DNA of 64,000 bases from Gemmatimonadota bacterium (GCA_028287235.1 JAQBQB010000022.1:62001-126000), one strand, 5' to 3'. Numbered from the stretch's first letter, positions 51,530 through 62,891 are shown. The notes: a model not told the origin generated them from the letters alone. A program made the numbers and translations.

Positions 51530-52803
51530 GCCGCGACAACGGAGCGAAGCCGCAACGGCGGTTGGGGGTCGGATTCATCGGAAGCGGCTTCAACGCGCGC
51601 TTCCACATGCAAGGTTTCCGCGGAATCCGCGACGCCGACGTACTCGGCGTGTGGAGTCCCAATGCCAAGAACGCCGCATCGGCTGCGGCGTATGCCCGCG
51701 AGCTCGACGTCGGCAACGCCAAGGCGTATGCGTCGATCACCGACATGGTGGCCGATCCGGCGATCGACGCGATCTGGCTCACCGGACCGAATCAAGCGCG
51801 CATCGAGAACGTCGAAGAGATCGTCGACGCGCTCGATCGCGGAAAGGGAACGCTCGCCGGCATCGCCTCCGAGAAGCCGCTGGCCCGGAACGTCGCGGAA
51901 GCGAAGCGCGTCACCGAGCTGGTGAAAGGCACCGGCATCAAGCACGGCTACCTCGAGAACCAAGTGTTCGCTCCTCAGGTCGACACCGGACGTACGCTCC
52001 TCTGGGCGCGCGGCGCGGCGACGACCGGCAGGCCGTATCTCGCCCGCGCCGCCGAGGAACATAGCGGGCCGCACATGCCGTGGTTCTGGCAGGGCGAGCT
52101 CCAAGGCGGCGGCGTGCTCAACGACATGATGTGCCACTCGGCACTCATGGTTCGGCACCTGCTCACCAAGCCGGGTGCGCCGCGCGACAGCGTGCGGCCG
52201 GTGCGCATCACCGCGCACATTGCGAGCCTCAAGTGGTCGCGGCCGGCGTACGCCAAGCAGTTGCGCAAGACGATGGGACGCGACGTGGACTACTCCAAGC
52301 GTCCATCTGAAGATTTCGCCAGCACCACGATCGAGTTCGAGACCGATGACGGCTTCACCGTGATCGGTGAGGCATCCACGTCGTGGAGCTTCGTCGGCGC
52401 CGGCCTGCGGCTGTCCGCCGAGCTGCTCGGACCCGAGTACTCGATGTCCTGGAACACGCTCGACAGTGGGCTCAAGCTGTTCTTCTCACGCGCCGTGCAG
52501 GGACGTGCGGGCGAAGATCTCGTCGAGAAGCAAAATGCGGAAATTGGCTTGATGCCCGTCGTCGCAAACGAAGCGGCCGCCTACGGCTACGAAGCCGAAG
52601 ACCGGCATTTCGTGCGCGTGTTTCTCGGAAAGGAAGAGCCGCGTCTCACGTTCGACGACGGGCTCGAGGTCGTGAAGATGTTGATGACGGCGTATCAGAG
52701 CGCCGAGCAGGGCAAGACGCTGGACTTTCCGCCGCGCGGCTTGGACAAGTTCGTCCCCGCGGTGGCGCGTGGAGAGTGGAACCCTGTGTCATCCCGAGCA
52801 TAG
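51526..52803 (+). CDS. Gfo/Idh/MocA-family oxidoreductase (no signal peptide)
   Basis: 425-aa NAD(P)-dependent oxidoreductase. Rossmann start VGFIGSGFNARFHMQGFRG near residue 11, IWLTGPNQARIENVEE near residue 83, and a SEKPLARNVAEAKR motif (EKP) near residue 112. C-terminal alpha/beta domain with HSGPHMPWFWQGELQGGG. It probably acts in the cytosol on a sugar or keto-sugar. The last codons coincide with a 12-base sequence also seen in the hairpin at 58615. Next gene follows after 26 bases. Confidence 0.88.
   Translation: MSRDNGAKPQRRLGVGFIGSGFNARFHMQGFRGIRDADVLGVWSPNAKNAASAAAYARELDVGNAKAYASITDMVADPAIDAIWLTGPNQARIENVEEIVDALDRGKGTLAGIASEKPLARNVAEAKRVTELVKGTGIKHGYLENQVFAPQVDTGRTLLWARGAATTGRPYLARAAEEHSGPHMPWFWQGELQGGGVLNDMMCHSALMVRHLLTKPGAPRDSVRPVRITAHIASLKWSRPAYAKQLRKTMGRDVDYSKRPSEDFASTTIEFETDDGFTVIGEASTSWSFVGAGLRLSAELLGPEYSMSWNTLDSGLKLFFSRAVQGRAGEDLVEKQNAEIGLMPVVANEAAAYGYEAEDRHFVRVFLGKEEPRLTFDDGLEVVKMLMTAYQSAEQGKTLDFPPRGLDKFVPAVARGEWNPVSSRA
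52788..52799. repeat. Half copy of the GTCATCCCGAGC repeat
   Basis: Exact 12-mer GTCATCCCGAGC, identical to the left arm of the hairpin at 58615-58626. Here it lies over the last codons of the Gfo/Idh gene, just before its stop. Confidence 0.6.
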
Positions 52804-52829
52804 TCACGGACGACAGTAACGGAGAATCG

Positions 52830-54386
52830 ATGACCGACAAGAAGAATCTCACCCGCCGCGACTTTGTCGCCGACGCGGGCAAGCTCGCCATCGGCGCAGC
52901 GATCATGCCGAAGGGTTTTCCCACGATCGTGCCGCGTCACGTGCTCGGCGGTCCCGGGTACACGGCGCCGAGCGCGATGCTCAACATTGGTGTCGTGGGC
53001 GTCGGCGGGCAGGGAAGCGGGAACGCGCGCTCCATGGCGAGCGAGAATCTCGTCGCCTTTTGCGACGTGGACCCGGCGTTCATGCAGAAGAACGTCATGG
53101 GCGGTGACCGGCCGAACACGCCGCCCAGCCCGGAAACCGTGGCATTTCGGGATAAGTATCAAAAAGCGACTAAATACACCGATTTCCGCGAGATGCTCGC
53201 CAAGCACCGCGATCTCGACGCCGTGATCATCGCGACGCCCGATCACCTGCACGCCACCGTCGCCGCGGCGGCGATGCGCGCCGGCAAGCACGTGTACTGC
53301 CAGAAGCCGCTCACGTACTCGGTCTACGAAGCGCGGCTGCTCAGCCGCCTCGCGCGCGAGCACAAAGTCGTCACGCAGATGGGCAACCAAGGCCACTCGG
53401 GCGAGGGCACACGCCGCGTCGTCGAATGGGTGCGCGCCGGCGTCATCGGTCCCGTGCGCGAAGTGCACATCTACACCGACCGCCCCGCGCGCTTCTGGGC
53501 ACAGGGGCTTCCTCGGCCCGCTGCGTCGCCCGCACCGGCCGCGCTCAGCGCCGGCAATGTGCGCGCGGTGAGCAACGCGCTTTCGGCAGCTTTGGCAAAC
53601 GCGAATCCAACGATGCCCGAAGGACTGCGGTGGGACCTCTACCTTGGTCCCGTCGCCGAGGACATTCCGTATCACCCGGTCTATCATCCATTCACCTGGC
53701 GCGGTTGGACCGACTTTGGTGTCGGTGCACTCGGCGACATGGGCGCGCACCTCATCGACCAGGCGTACTGGTCGCTCGAGCTCACGCAGCCCACGAGCAT
53801 CGAAGCGACGTCGTCGCTCTGGGGAACGCTGACGGTTCCGCCGCCGGCCGGCTCGCCGGCGGGCACGCGGCCCACCAGCAAGCCTGTGTCGTATCCCATG
53901 GCGAGCACGGTGCACTACCAGTTCCCCGCGGTCGGCGCGCGGCCGGCGGTGAAGATGAGCTGGTACGACGGCGGGTTGTTTCCGCCCCGTCCCGACGGCC
54001 TGCCCGACGACGTCGTGTTCGACTCGGAGGGCGGCGGCATCCTCATTGGCGATAAGGGAATTCTCATTCACAATACCTATGGCAACAACCCTCGGCTCTT
54101 TCCGATGTCGGTTGCCGAGGCGGGGGCTGCGGTGGCGCAGACGATTCCGCGGATCGCCGAGAGTCACGAGATGAATTGGGTCAACGCCTGCAAGGGCCAA
54201 GGAAAGGCCAGCTCGCCGTTCGAGTACGGCGCCGCGTTGAATGAGACGATGCTCCTCGGTGTCGCTGCGCTTCGTGCAGGCCAGGGGCGCAAGGTGATGT
54301 ACGACGCCGCCAACATGCAGTTCACGAATGCGCCGGACGCCAACCAATATCTCACCCGCGAATACCGCGCAGGATGGGCGCTGTAG
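52830..54386 (+). CDS. Tat-exported Gfo/Idh/MocA-family oxidoreductase
   Basis: 518 aa from ATG 52830, preceded by GGAGAA. Tat-like leader TRRDFVADAGKLAIGAAIMP, then the Rossmann start IGVVGVGGQGSGNARSM near residue 53, ATPDHLHATVAAAAM near residue 134, and KHVYCQKPLTYSVYEARL (EKP variant QKP) near residue 152. The C-terminal domain has MPEGLRWDLYLGP and FTWRGWTDFGVGALGDMGAHLID. Members with a Tat leader keep a tightly bound cofactor and act in the periplasm. Followed after 1 base by the DUF1080 gene. Confidence 0.9.
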   Translation: MTDKKNLTRRDFVADAGKLAIGAAIMPKGFPTIVPRHVLGGPGYTAPSAMLNIGVVGVGGQGSGNARSMASENLVAFCDVDPAFMQKNVMGGDRPNTPPSPETVAFRDKYQKATKYTDFREMLAKHRDLDAVIIATPDHLHATVAAAAMRAGKHVYCQKPLTYSVYEARLLSRLAREHKVVTQMGNQGHSGEGTRRVVEWVRAGVIGPVREVHIYTDRPARFWAQGLPRPAASPAPAALSAGNVRAVSNALSAALANANPTMPEGLRWDLYLGPVAEDIPYHPVYHPFTWRGWTDFGVGALGDMGAHLIDQAYWSLELTQPTSIEATSSLWGTLTVPPPAGSPAGTRPTSKPVSYPMASTVHYQFPAVGARPAVKMSWYDGGLFPPRPDGLPDDVVFDSEGGGILIGDKGILIHNTYGNNPRLFPMSVAEAGAAVAQTIPRIAESHEMNWVNACKGQGKASSPFEYGAALNETMLLGVAALRAGQGRKVMYDAANMQFTNAPDANQYLTREYRAGWAL

Positions 54387-56369
<1,983 letters not shown>

Positions 56370-56468
56370 GTCAAAGCACCACCGCGGGATGCGCCGGAGT
56401 GTAACTTCAGAGGACGCGCACCCGTTGTAGTCAACGAAGTTGTTGGATCTCTAAACCCGTCGCCTCCG

Positions 56469-57116
56469 ATGGACCTATACATCTCGAGCTTGTTGCTAGG
56501 TGCCGCCGGCCTCGGCGTGATGGCACTCAGCGGCCTCGGGCATCACGGCCACGGAGCCAACGCTACGCACGGTCACGGCCCTTCGCATGCCGGCCACGCG
56601 GGCCACACACACGCCGGTCACACACACGCAGGGCATTCCGCACTCGCGCACGGCGGAGCGCATTCCGCCGGCGCGCGCGACTCGGCGACCAATGCGTTGT
56701 GGGCGGCGGCGTCCCCTCGCTACCTGTTCAGCCTCGCGCTCGGGCTAGGCGCCGTAGGCGAGCTGCTGCGGCCGGTGCTCGGCGGTCCGCTCCTTCTCGT
56801 CGCGGCGATTGCCGGCGGGCTGTTGTTCGAGCGCTTCCTCGTCTCGCCGCTCTGGAACTTCACGATGCGCTTCGCGTCGACACCGGCGACGATGCTCGAG
56901 AGCGCGGTGGCCGACGAGGCGACCGCTGTGACGTCGTTCGACGCGAACGGTCAGGGCATCGTGTCGATCGAAGTCGACGGACAGGTCGTTCAGATTCTCG
57001 CGACGCTGCGTGGAGACGATCGCCTGCTCGGGGGCGCGAGAATCCGCGCGGGGCAGCGAGTCAGAATCGAAGAAGTAGACGCAGAGAAGAACTGTTGCAC
57101 GATATCGATCATATGA
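56469..57116 (+). CDS. NfeD-like membrane protein with His-rich region
   Basis: 215-aa protein. N-terminal helix (about 5-22), then a strongly His/Gly/Ala-rich segment (about 25-70; GHTHAGHTHAGH and similar), two transmembrane helices (about 87-125), and a C-terminal OB-like beta barrel (about 150-215: EATAVTSFDANGQGIVSIEVDG, LLGGARIRAGQRVRIEEVD). NfeD/YqiJ-type proteins pair with flotillins in membrane microdomains. The next gene is a flotillin, which strongly supports the call. The His segment might bind metal but could also be simple low complexity. Confidence 0.82.
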   Translation: MDLYISSLLLGAAGLGVMALSGLGHHGHGANATHGHGPSHAGHAGHTHAGHTHAGHSALAHGGAHSAGARDSATNALWAAASPRYLFSLALGLGAVGELLRPVLGGPLLLVAAIAGGLLFERFLVSPLWNFTMRFASTPATMLESAVADEATAVTSFDANGQGIVSIEVDGQVVQILATLRGDDRLLGGARIRAGQRVRIEEVDAEKNCCTISII

Positions 57117-57223
57117 AGCAAGGGTTTTCGGTTTAGCGTATAGAGAAGGTGTGCGGCGCGCCAACGGCGCGACGTTCCTTTCCCAAAACCGTAAACCTGG
57201 TTCGTGAATCAATTCCCTCCCTC

Positions 57224-57228
57224 AGGAG
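57224..57228 (+). promoter_or_regulatory. RBS fixing the flotillin start
   Basis: AGGAG seven bases before the ATG at 57236, in an otherwise start-poor region. It supports 57236 over the upstream open frame that begins at 57149. Confidence 0.65.
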
Positions 57229-57235
57229 TGCTTGT

Positions 57236-58588
57236 ATGTCTAGTCTGGCGCAGACAGGTATCATGATCGCCATCGTCGTTGGTTTCGTGGTGATCGTGAT
57301 CCCGGTGATCGTCGCGAGTTTCTTACGGAACGTCGACGCGGGTACCATCCGTCTCGTGAGTTGGTTGGCGGGCGGCACGGTCACGTACCGCGGTCCGGGC
57401 AAGTCGAAGGAGATTCCGCTGCTCACCACGGGCACGACGATCTCCAGCAAAGTCATCAACATCGATCTCGACATCACCGATCAGACGGCGGACATCGATG
57501 AGAGCGGCACGCCGCGTCCGATCAAAGTGCGCGTGCTCGCGAGCGCGATCGTGTCCGTGGGCGACAGCGACGCGTTGATCAAGACCGCGGCAAACCGCTT
57601 CTTCTCGAAGAGCGACGCGGACCAGCTCAGCACGTTGACGGATCTGCTCTCGAGCTCCGGTCGTCGTGCCATGAACCTGCTCACGCACGATCAACTCTTC
57701 TCGGCGAAGGCGCCCCCCAGTGCCCGCGCACTGGCGGCGGGATCGGCGAACCCGCTGCTGCCGGTACGCGTGCCGGGGCACGAGATGACGCAGGCCGAAG
57801 CGACCGCACTCGAGGACGAGGACGATCCGCTCGCCGTGATCATCCGCAAGGCGTGCTCGCGCGAGCTCACCGACCTGGGACTCATCTTCAACTCCTTGAA
57901 CATCAAGGTCGTGCAGTCGGAAGTCGCCGAAGCGCGCCGCCGGCAGTCGGCGGCCGAAGCGCAGGCGAACGCCGACATCGTATCGGCGAATCAGTCGCGG
58001 CGCGCGAAGGAAGCGCAGCTCGAGGCGGAGCGCGCCATCTCCGACAAGCAGCGCGAGCTGGAGCAGACGAAGGCGTCGAACGCGGCGCTCATCGCGCAGG
58101 CGGAGGCGAAGCGTCAGGAAGCGCAGGGACTCATGCGCACGGCGGAGCTCGACGCGACGCAGATCGCGCAGGCGAGAGCCGATGCAGCGCGCGTTCGACT
58201 GGCCGCCGAAGCGTCGGCCGACGCGGAAGCGATTCGCATTCGCCGCATCGCCGACGCAACGGCAGAGAGCATTCAGAAGGTGAACGCCGCGATCCAGTCG
58301 GGCGGCGAGTCGTACTTCCGCTACCGTCAGATCGAGATGCTGCCGCAGATCGCGCCTGTGATCGCCGAAGCGTTGGCGCAGGCGAGGCTCGTCACGTTCT
58401 CCAGCAGTGGCGAGGGCGCGCCGGAAGCGACGACGAACAACATCACGAGTGTCATTCAGACGGTGCTCGCCGCGCAGATGGTATCGCGCGGGTTGCTCGA
58501 CGGACAGACGCCGATTCTCGCCAATCCGACGGCGGCTGATGCGAAGCTTCCGAGCTCGCTAACTTCGCCGCCGGCGGCCAAGCGGTAG
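57236..58588 (+). CDS. Flotillin-family (SPFH/band 7) protein
   Basis: 450-aa protein. N-terminal membrane segment (about 9-30), SPFH domain (about 35-230) starting VDAGTIRLVSWLAGG and containing a variable loop (about 165-190), then a long Ala/Glu/Arg coiled-coil (about 228-345) with repeated EA-type heptads, and a C-terminal tail. YqiK-like flotillins organise membrane domains and act with NfeD proteins, here encoded just upstream. Start ATG at 57236 preceded by AGGAG. Confidence 0.9.
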   Translation: MSSLAQTGIMIAIVVGFVVIVIPVIVASFLRNVDAGTIRLVSWLAGGTVTYRGPGKSKEIPLLTTGTTISSKVINIDLDITDQTADIDESGTPRPIKVRVLASAIVSVGDSDALIKTAANRFFSKSDADQLSTLTDLLSSSGRRAMNLLTHDQLFSAKAPPSARALAAGSANPLLPVRVPGHEMTQAEATALEDEDDPLAVIIRKACSRELTDLGLIFNSLNIKVVQSEVAEARRRQSAAEAQANADIVSANQSRRAKEAQLEAERAISDKQRELEQTKASNAALIAQAEAKRQEAQGLMRTAELDATQIAQARADAARVRLAAEASADAEAIRIRRIADATAESIQKVNAAIQSGGESYFRYRQIEMLPQIAPVIAEALAQARLVTFSSSGEGAPEATTNNITSVIQTVLAAQMVSRGLLDGQTPILANPTAADAKLPSSLTSPPAAKR

Positions 58589-58614
58589 CAACCTGGACTC
58601 GGCGCCATGCAGTT

Positions 58615-58651
58615 GTCATCCCGAGCAGCGTCGCGCTTCGCTCGGGATGAC
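58615..58651. repeat. Inverted repeat / hairpin between convergent genes
   Basis: 12-bp perfect arms GTCATCCCGAGC (58615-58626) and GCTCGGGATGAC (58640-58651), with a small inner AGCG/CGCT stem in the loop. It lies between the flotillin gene and the convergent M20 gene (stop at 58654). There is no T-tract. It probably works as a bidirectional 3'-end hairpin, or it is a copy of a dispersed palindromic repeat, since its left arm recurs at 52788. Confidence 0.65.
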
Positions 58652-58653
58652 GC

Positions 58654-60075
58654 TCACGGCACGTTGGGCACCACGTACGTCTTCCTGAGATCCGCCAGAT
58701 ACTCGCCATGTAACCCGCGGATCGTCTCGAACTCGCGCTTAACGACGGCGCGATACTCCGGGCGCGTCGCGAAGTCGAAGAGCACCGCCGACATTGCCTG
58801 CGCATCGACGACGAACCCTTGGTGTCCAACAGGGCCAAGCGCGTCCTGTTCCATCTCGTACGTATGGTTCGGCGAGTTCGACGTCTTGGCACTGAAGCCG
58901 ATTCCAGGAATCGCGCTCGAAACGCTTCCCGTCTCCTCGTAGCCCTGCGGCTTCCCGGGCTCCGCTAGCGCGCCCGCGCCTCCGTATTTCTTCATGTAGC
59001 CGAACGCCACCTCGTTCAGCGCACCGACACCAATACCGTCGCGGTCGGCGCCGTAGTGCTCGATCTTCACCTTCGTGCCCGTTGCCAGCGCGGCGGCGCG
59101 GGCCGCGTCGTCGACCATCTGCGACAGTTGCGCGAGATAGATCTCGTCGGGATAACGGATGTAGAAGTCGGCGGCCGTTCGGTCGGGCACCACGTTCGGC
59201 GCTGCACCGCCTTCGGTGATCACACCCTGGATCCGCGCTTCGGGGCGGATGTTGCTGCGGATTCCGTCGATGTTGTTGAAGAGGTGAATCACCGCCGTCA
59301 GTGCGTTTCGCCCATTCCACGCCGTGAGCTGATGTGCTGGAGCGCCGCTGAAGGTGTACTTCACGCCATCGATGTTCATGCAGCACGTGCCGAATCCGGC
59401 GGCAGGGCGGCTCGTTGTACTCGACGAATGGCTGCGCACCAGCACGTCCATTCCGTCGAACACCTTCGACTCGTGCATCACGGTCTTGGCGTTGGGCGGC
59501 ATCATCTCTTCGCCCGGCGCGCCGAACACCGTCACCGTGCCGGGAGTTTTCGTTTTCGCGAGATACTCGGCGACGGCGACCGCCGCCGCGAGGCCGATCG
59601 GTCCCTGCGTGCTGTGCTGGTCGCCGTGGAAGGCGCCCTTGGTGCCGCGCAGCGCGTCGTACTCCACGATCACGCCGAGTGCAGGCCCGCCGCTGCTCTT
59701 CGTGTATCGCGCGACGAACGCGGTCGCGAGCCCAGGCGTTCCCATCTGCACCGTGAAGTCGTGCTTCTTCAGATAGTCGGTGAGCAGCTGCACCGATCGC
59801 TTCTCCTCGAAGCCGATCTCGGGATGGCGGGTGATGTCGTCGCCGAGCGCGAGCAGCTCGGTGTCCATGAGCTCCTTGGCGCGCGCCACGACTTGGTCGC
59901 GCTGGGCGTTGGGGCCGGTGAGCTTGGCCACGAGGGCCGGCAGGTCGAGAGACTTCTCGAGCGAGTCGAGACGGCGCACGACGTCGCGCGCGGACTCGCG
60001 CTCGGTCGGGGTCTCCTGTGCGGCGACAACGAGCGGAAAGGCCAGGAGCAGTGCGGCAATTCGAGAGATGTGCAT
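58654..60075 (-). CDS. Secreted M20-family amidohydrolase (AbgB-like)
   Basis: 473-aa zinc hydrolase. Signal peptide ends VVAA before Gln. Seen: HPEIGFEEKRSVQLL near residue 84, VIVEYDALRGTKGAFHGDQHS near residue 135 (the first metal His region), FGAPGEEMMPPNAK near residue 185 (Glu pair), and a dimerisation domain about 235-350 with FSGAPAHQLTAWNG. The usual GHACGHN of AbgB-type enzymes is replaced by FHGDQHSTQG. It probably cleaves an amide such as p-aminobenzoyl-glutamate or an acyl-amino acid. 75 bases after the ADOP permease on the same strand. Confidence 0.88.
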   Translation of the reverse strand: MHISRIAALLLAFPLVVAAQETPTERESARDVVRRLDSLEKSLDLPALVAKLTGPNAQRDQVVARAKELMDTELLALGDDITRHPEIGFEEKRSVQLLTDYLKKHDFTVQMGTPGLATAFVARYTKSSGGPALGVIVEYDALRGTKGAFHGDQHSTQGPIGLAAAVAVAEYLAKTKTPGTVTVFGAPGEEMMPPNAKTVMHESKVFDGMDVLVRSHSSSTTSRPAAGFGTCCMNIDGVKYTFSGAPAHQLTAWNGRNALTAVIHLFNNIDGIRSNIRPEARIQGVITEGGAAPNVVPDRTAADFYIRYPDEIYLAQLSQMVDDAARAAALATGTKVKIEHYGADRDGIGVGALNEVAFGYMKKYGGAGALAEPGKPQGYEETGSVSSAIPGIGFSAKTSNSPNHTYEMEQDALGPVGHQGFVVDAQAMSAVLFDFATRPEYRAVVKREFETIRGLHGEYLADLRKTYVVPNVP

Positions 60076-60150
60076 TCGGTGAGGGTGAGGACGAACGAAT
60101 AATCGACACCCTCCCGACGGGACGCTAGAGATGGCCGCAAGACCGCAGTC

Positions 60151-62814
60151 TCAATCCGACCTCAGCGCCACCAGCGGATCAATTCGCGTGGCTCGCCGCG
60201 CCGGCAGATAGCTCGCGACGAGCGCCACGCCGCAGAGCACCGCCGTAACGACCACGAACGTCGCGAGGTCCGACGGGCCAACCCCATAGAGCAGCTTCAC
60301 CATCGACCGCGTGAGCGCGAACGCGGCCACGAGTCCCACGCTCGCACCAATCATCGCGAGCGCCATCCCCTGCCGCACGACGAAGCCCAACACGCTCGAC
60401 GGCTCGGCGCCGAGCGCGATGCGAATGCCGATTTCATGCGTGCGGCGCGACACGGAGTAGCTCATCACGCCGTAGATCCCAACGGCGGCGAGCGTGAGGG
60501 CGATGCCGGCGAATGCCGCGAGCAGCACCAGATAGAAACGCGACTCGGCGGTGGCCTGTCCCACGATGTGGGTCATCGTCTCCACCTCGGAGATCGCGAC
60601 GTTGCGATCGATCGAGCGAACCGCCTTCACGATCGGGTCGGCCAGCGTTGCGGCATCGCATTGGCCCTGACCGTGGCAGACCGTGCGCACGACGAGCGTG
60701 AGATAGGCGTAGCGCGAGGGCGCGTCCGTCGCATACGAGGACTGCGCATGCGGCACGAACAGCTCCTCTTCGGCGGGCGCGGACCACTGCTCGCGCACGG
60801 TGTTCTTGGCTATGCCCACGACGGTTACGGGCGTGGAATCGCCGGAGATGTGAATGCGCTGGCCGATCGCGTCCTCGCTCGGCCAGTACGTCTTGGCCAT
60901 GTGCTCGTTGATCACCACGACGTGCGGTGCGTCGAGCCGGTCGGTCTCCGATACGTCGCGGCCGCGCAGCAGCGGGATACGCATCGTATGGAAGTAGCCC
61001 GGAAACACCACGCGGTACGTCGCGCTCGGCGCGTCACCCGGCTTCGGCGCGGGGCGCCCATCGACCGTGAAGGAATAGCCCCACTGATCGCCGGTGATCG
61101 GGAGATGGTTGATGAAGCTCGCTGACTCCACGCCGGGAATCGCCTGCACGCGAGACCGTACGTCGGCAAAGAATGACGCGCGAAGCGCCGCAGCGCTCTC
61201 CCGAGTGCCCGCGGTGGAGATGGACATCGTCACGACATTCCGCGGATCGAAACCGGGATCGATGCGCTGTAGCGCGGCGAAGCTGCGAATCATCAAGCCT
61301 GCGCCCACGAGCAGCACGAGCGCCAGCGCGAACTCCGACGCAACGAGCGCGCTCCGCAACCGATGCTTGCCCTGTCCGTCGGTCGAACCGCGATCGCCAT
61401 CCTTGAACGTTCCGGCGAGGTCGACGCGCGCGGCGCGCAGCGCAGGCAGCAACCCGAACACAATCGCCGTGGCCGCGGTGATGAGCGTCGTCATCACCAG
61501 CACGCGCCCGTCGATCGTCACGGTCGACACGCGCGGAATGATCGCGGGACTCGCCACGACCAACGCCCGCACGCCGAACAGGGCGAGCACGACTCCACCG
61601 ATACCGCCGATCAGCGCGAGCACTGCGCTCTCAGCGAGCAGCTGCGTCACGAGCCGGCCGCGCGTTGCACCGAGCGCGGTGCGGATCGCCAGCTCCTTCT
61701 GCCGCGCTGCCGCGCGCGCGAGCAGCATGTGCGCCACGTTCGCGCAGGCGATCAACAGCACGAACGCCACCGCGACGAGCAGCACGAGCAGCGGCGTTCG
61801 AATGTCGCCCACGACCTTGAGCTTGAGGCTCTGCACGGTGATGTCGCGGTTCGAGCCGGGGAACTGCTGCTCCTGGCGTGCGGTGACGGCGCCGAGGTCG
61901 CTCCGTGCTTGACCGAGCGTGACACCGGGACGGAGCCGCGCGAACGCGCGCATGCTCTGTCCGCCGGCCCGCTTCGCGGCGCGCGCGGCAAGCGACATCG
62001 GCGCCCACAGCTCGGAGCGAGTCGCCCAGAATGGCGCGAATTGAAACGATGCCGGCATCACGCCGAGAATGGTGAACGGCTCTCCGTCGAGCGAGATCTG
62101 CCGTCCGACGACCCCCGTGCTTCCAGCGAAGCGCCGCTGCCAGAGTCCGTAGCTGATGACCGCAACGTGATCGTTCCCCGCCGTCTCTTCCTCGGCAGTG
62201 AACGTGCGGCCCAACAGCGGCTTCACGCCGAGCATGGGAATCATGCCGGCGCTCATGTGCAAACCGAAAACGTGTTCCGGCTCGTCCGCTCCGGTGAGAT
62301 TCGGCGTCCAGTACTCGGCCGCCGAGATCTCGGTGAAGCTCCGCGTCTGCCGAGCCCACTCGACGATGTCCTCCGCCGAGACGGGATTGCGCTCATTGTG
62401 CAGGATGACGACGAGCCGATCGCTGTCCTCGTAGGGAAGGGGACGGAGCAGCACGCCGTCGACGACGCTGAGAATGGCGGTCGTCGCGCCGATGCCGAGC
62501 GCCAATGCCAGGGCGGCGGCGAAGGTGAACGCAGGCGCCTTGGCGAGCGACCTCAGTGCGAATCGAAGGTCGCGTATGACCAGGTCGATCGTGGCGCCGG
62601 TGCGGACGTCGCGCACTTCCTCCTTCACCTGCTCGATGCCGCCCACCTCGAGCAGCGCTTCGCGCCGCGCTCGCTCCGGGGACTGGCCATGCCGGATCCG
62701 CTCGGCAATGACCTGCTCGACGTATGCGCGCAGCTCGTCGTCGAGCTCCCGTTCGACACGAGGGCGTTTCAGAAGATTCCGTGCGGCGCTGCTGATCCGG
62801 GAGACGAGCGACAT
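60151..62814 (-). CDS. ADOP-type ABC transporter permease (MacB/FtsX-like, duplicated)
   Basis: 887-aa permease. N-terminal soluble region (about 1-80: ERELDDELRAYVEQVIAERI, typical of ADOP proteins), TM about 95-118, a MacB-like periplasmic domain, three helices of the first FtsX domain, then a second MacB-like domain and a second FtsX domain (about 755-885) ending RATRIDPLVALRSD. Orphan permeases of this kind, with no ATPase next door, are expanded in Acidobacteriota and Gemmatimonadota and are often under PadR-type control. A strong inverted repeat lies 30-77 bases upstream of its start. Confidence 0.92.
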   Translation of the reverse strand: MSLVSRISSAARNLLKRPRVERELDDELRAYVEQVIAERIRHGQSPERARREALLEVGGIEQVKEEVRDVRTGATIDLVIRDLRFALRSLAKAPAFTFAAALALALGIGATTAILSVVDGVLLRPLPYEDSDRLVVILHNERNPVSAEDIVEWARQTRSFTEISAAEYWTPNLTGADEPEHVFGLHMSAGMIPMLGVKPLLGRTFTAEEETAGNDHVAVISYGLWQRRFAGSTGVVGRQISLDGEPFTILGVMPASFQFAPFWATRSELWAPMSLAARAAKRAGGQSMRAFARLRPGVTLGQARSDLGAVTARQEQQFPGSNRDITVQSLKLKVVGDIRTPLLVLLVAVAFVLLIACANVAHMLLARAAARQKELAIRTALGATRGRLVTQLLAESAVLALIGGIGGVVLALFGVRALVVASPAIIPRVSTVTIDGRVLVMTTLITAATAIVFGLLPALRAARVDLAGTFKDGDRGSTDGQGKHRLRSALVASEFALALVLLVGAGLMIRSFAALQRIDPGFDPRNVVTMSISTAGTRESAAALRASFFADVRSRVQAIPGVESASFINHLPITGDQWGYSFTVDGRPAPKPGDAPSATYRVVFPGYFHTMRIPLLRGRDVSETDRLDAPHVVVINEHMAKTYWPSEDAIGQRIHISGDSTPVTVVGIAKNTVREQWSAPAEEELFVPHAQSSYATDAPSRYAYLTLVVRTVCHGQGQCDAATLADPIVKAVRSIDRNVAISEVETMTHIVGQATAESRFYLVLLAAFAGIALTLAAVGIYGVMSYSVSRRTHEIGIRIALGAEPSSVLGFVVRQGMALAMIGASVGLVAAFALTRSMVKLLYGVGPSDLATFVVVTAVLCGVALVASYLPARRATRIDPLVALRSD

Positions 62815-62843
62815 GGTCGATCCGAGAAAGGGGTCACTCCTAC

Positions 62844-62891
62844 AGACATTCTATACGAGTAAAACGTTGGGTGGTTTCGTATCGAATGTCT
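62844..62891. promoter_or_regulatory. 15-bp inverted repeat upstream of the ADOP permease (likely operator)
   Basis: AGACATTCTATACGA (62844-62858) and TCGTATCGAATGTCT (62877-62891) pair at 14 of 15 positions around an 18-base spacer. On the minus strand the proximal arm contains TATAGA, which could be the -10 of the permease promoter, so the site would overlap it. The two long, widely spaced arms look like a dimeric-regulator operator (two DNA turns apart), perhaps PadR-type. Confidence 0.6.

Noticed and set aside
56595-56640. Repeats in the His-rich region, considered as a small CRISPR or minisatellite
   Set aside because: In-frame coding repeat of a His/Gly/Ala segment inside a clear gene; no regular spacers.
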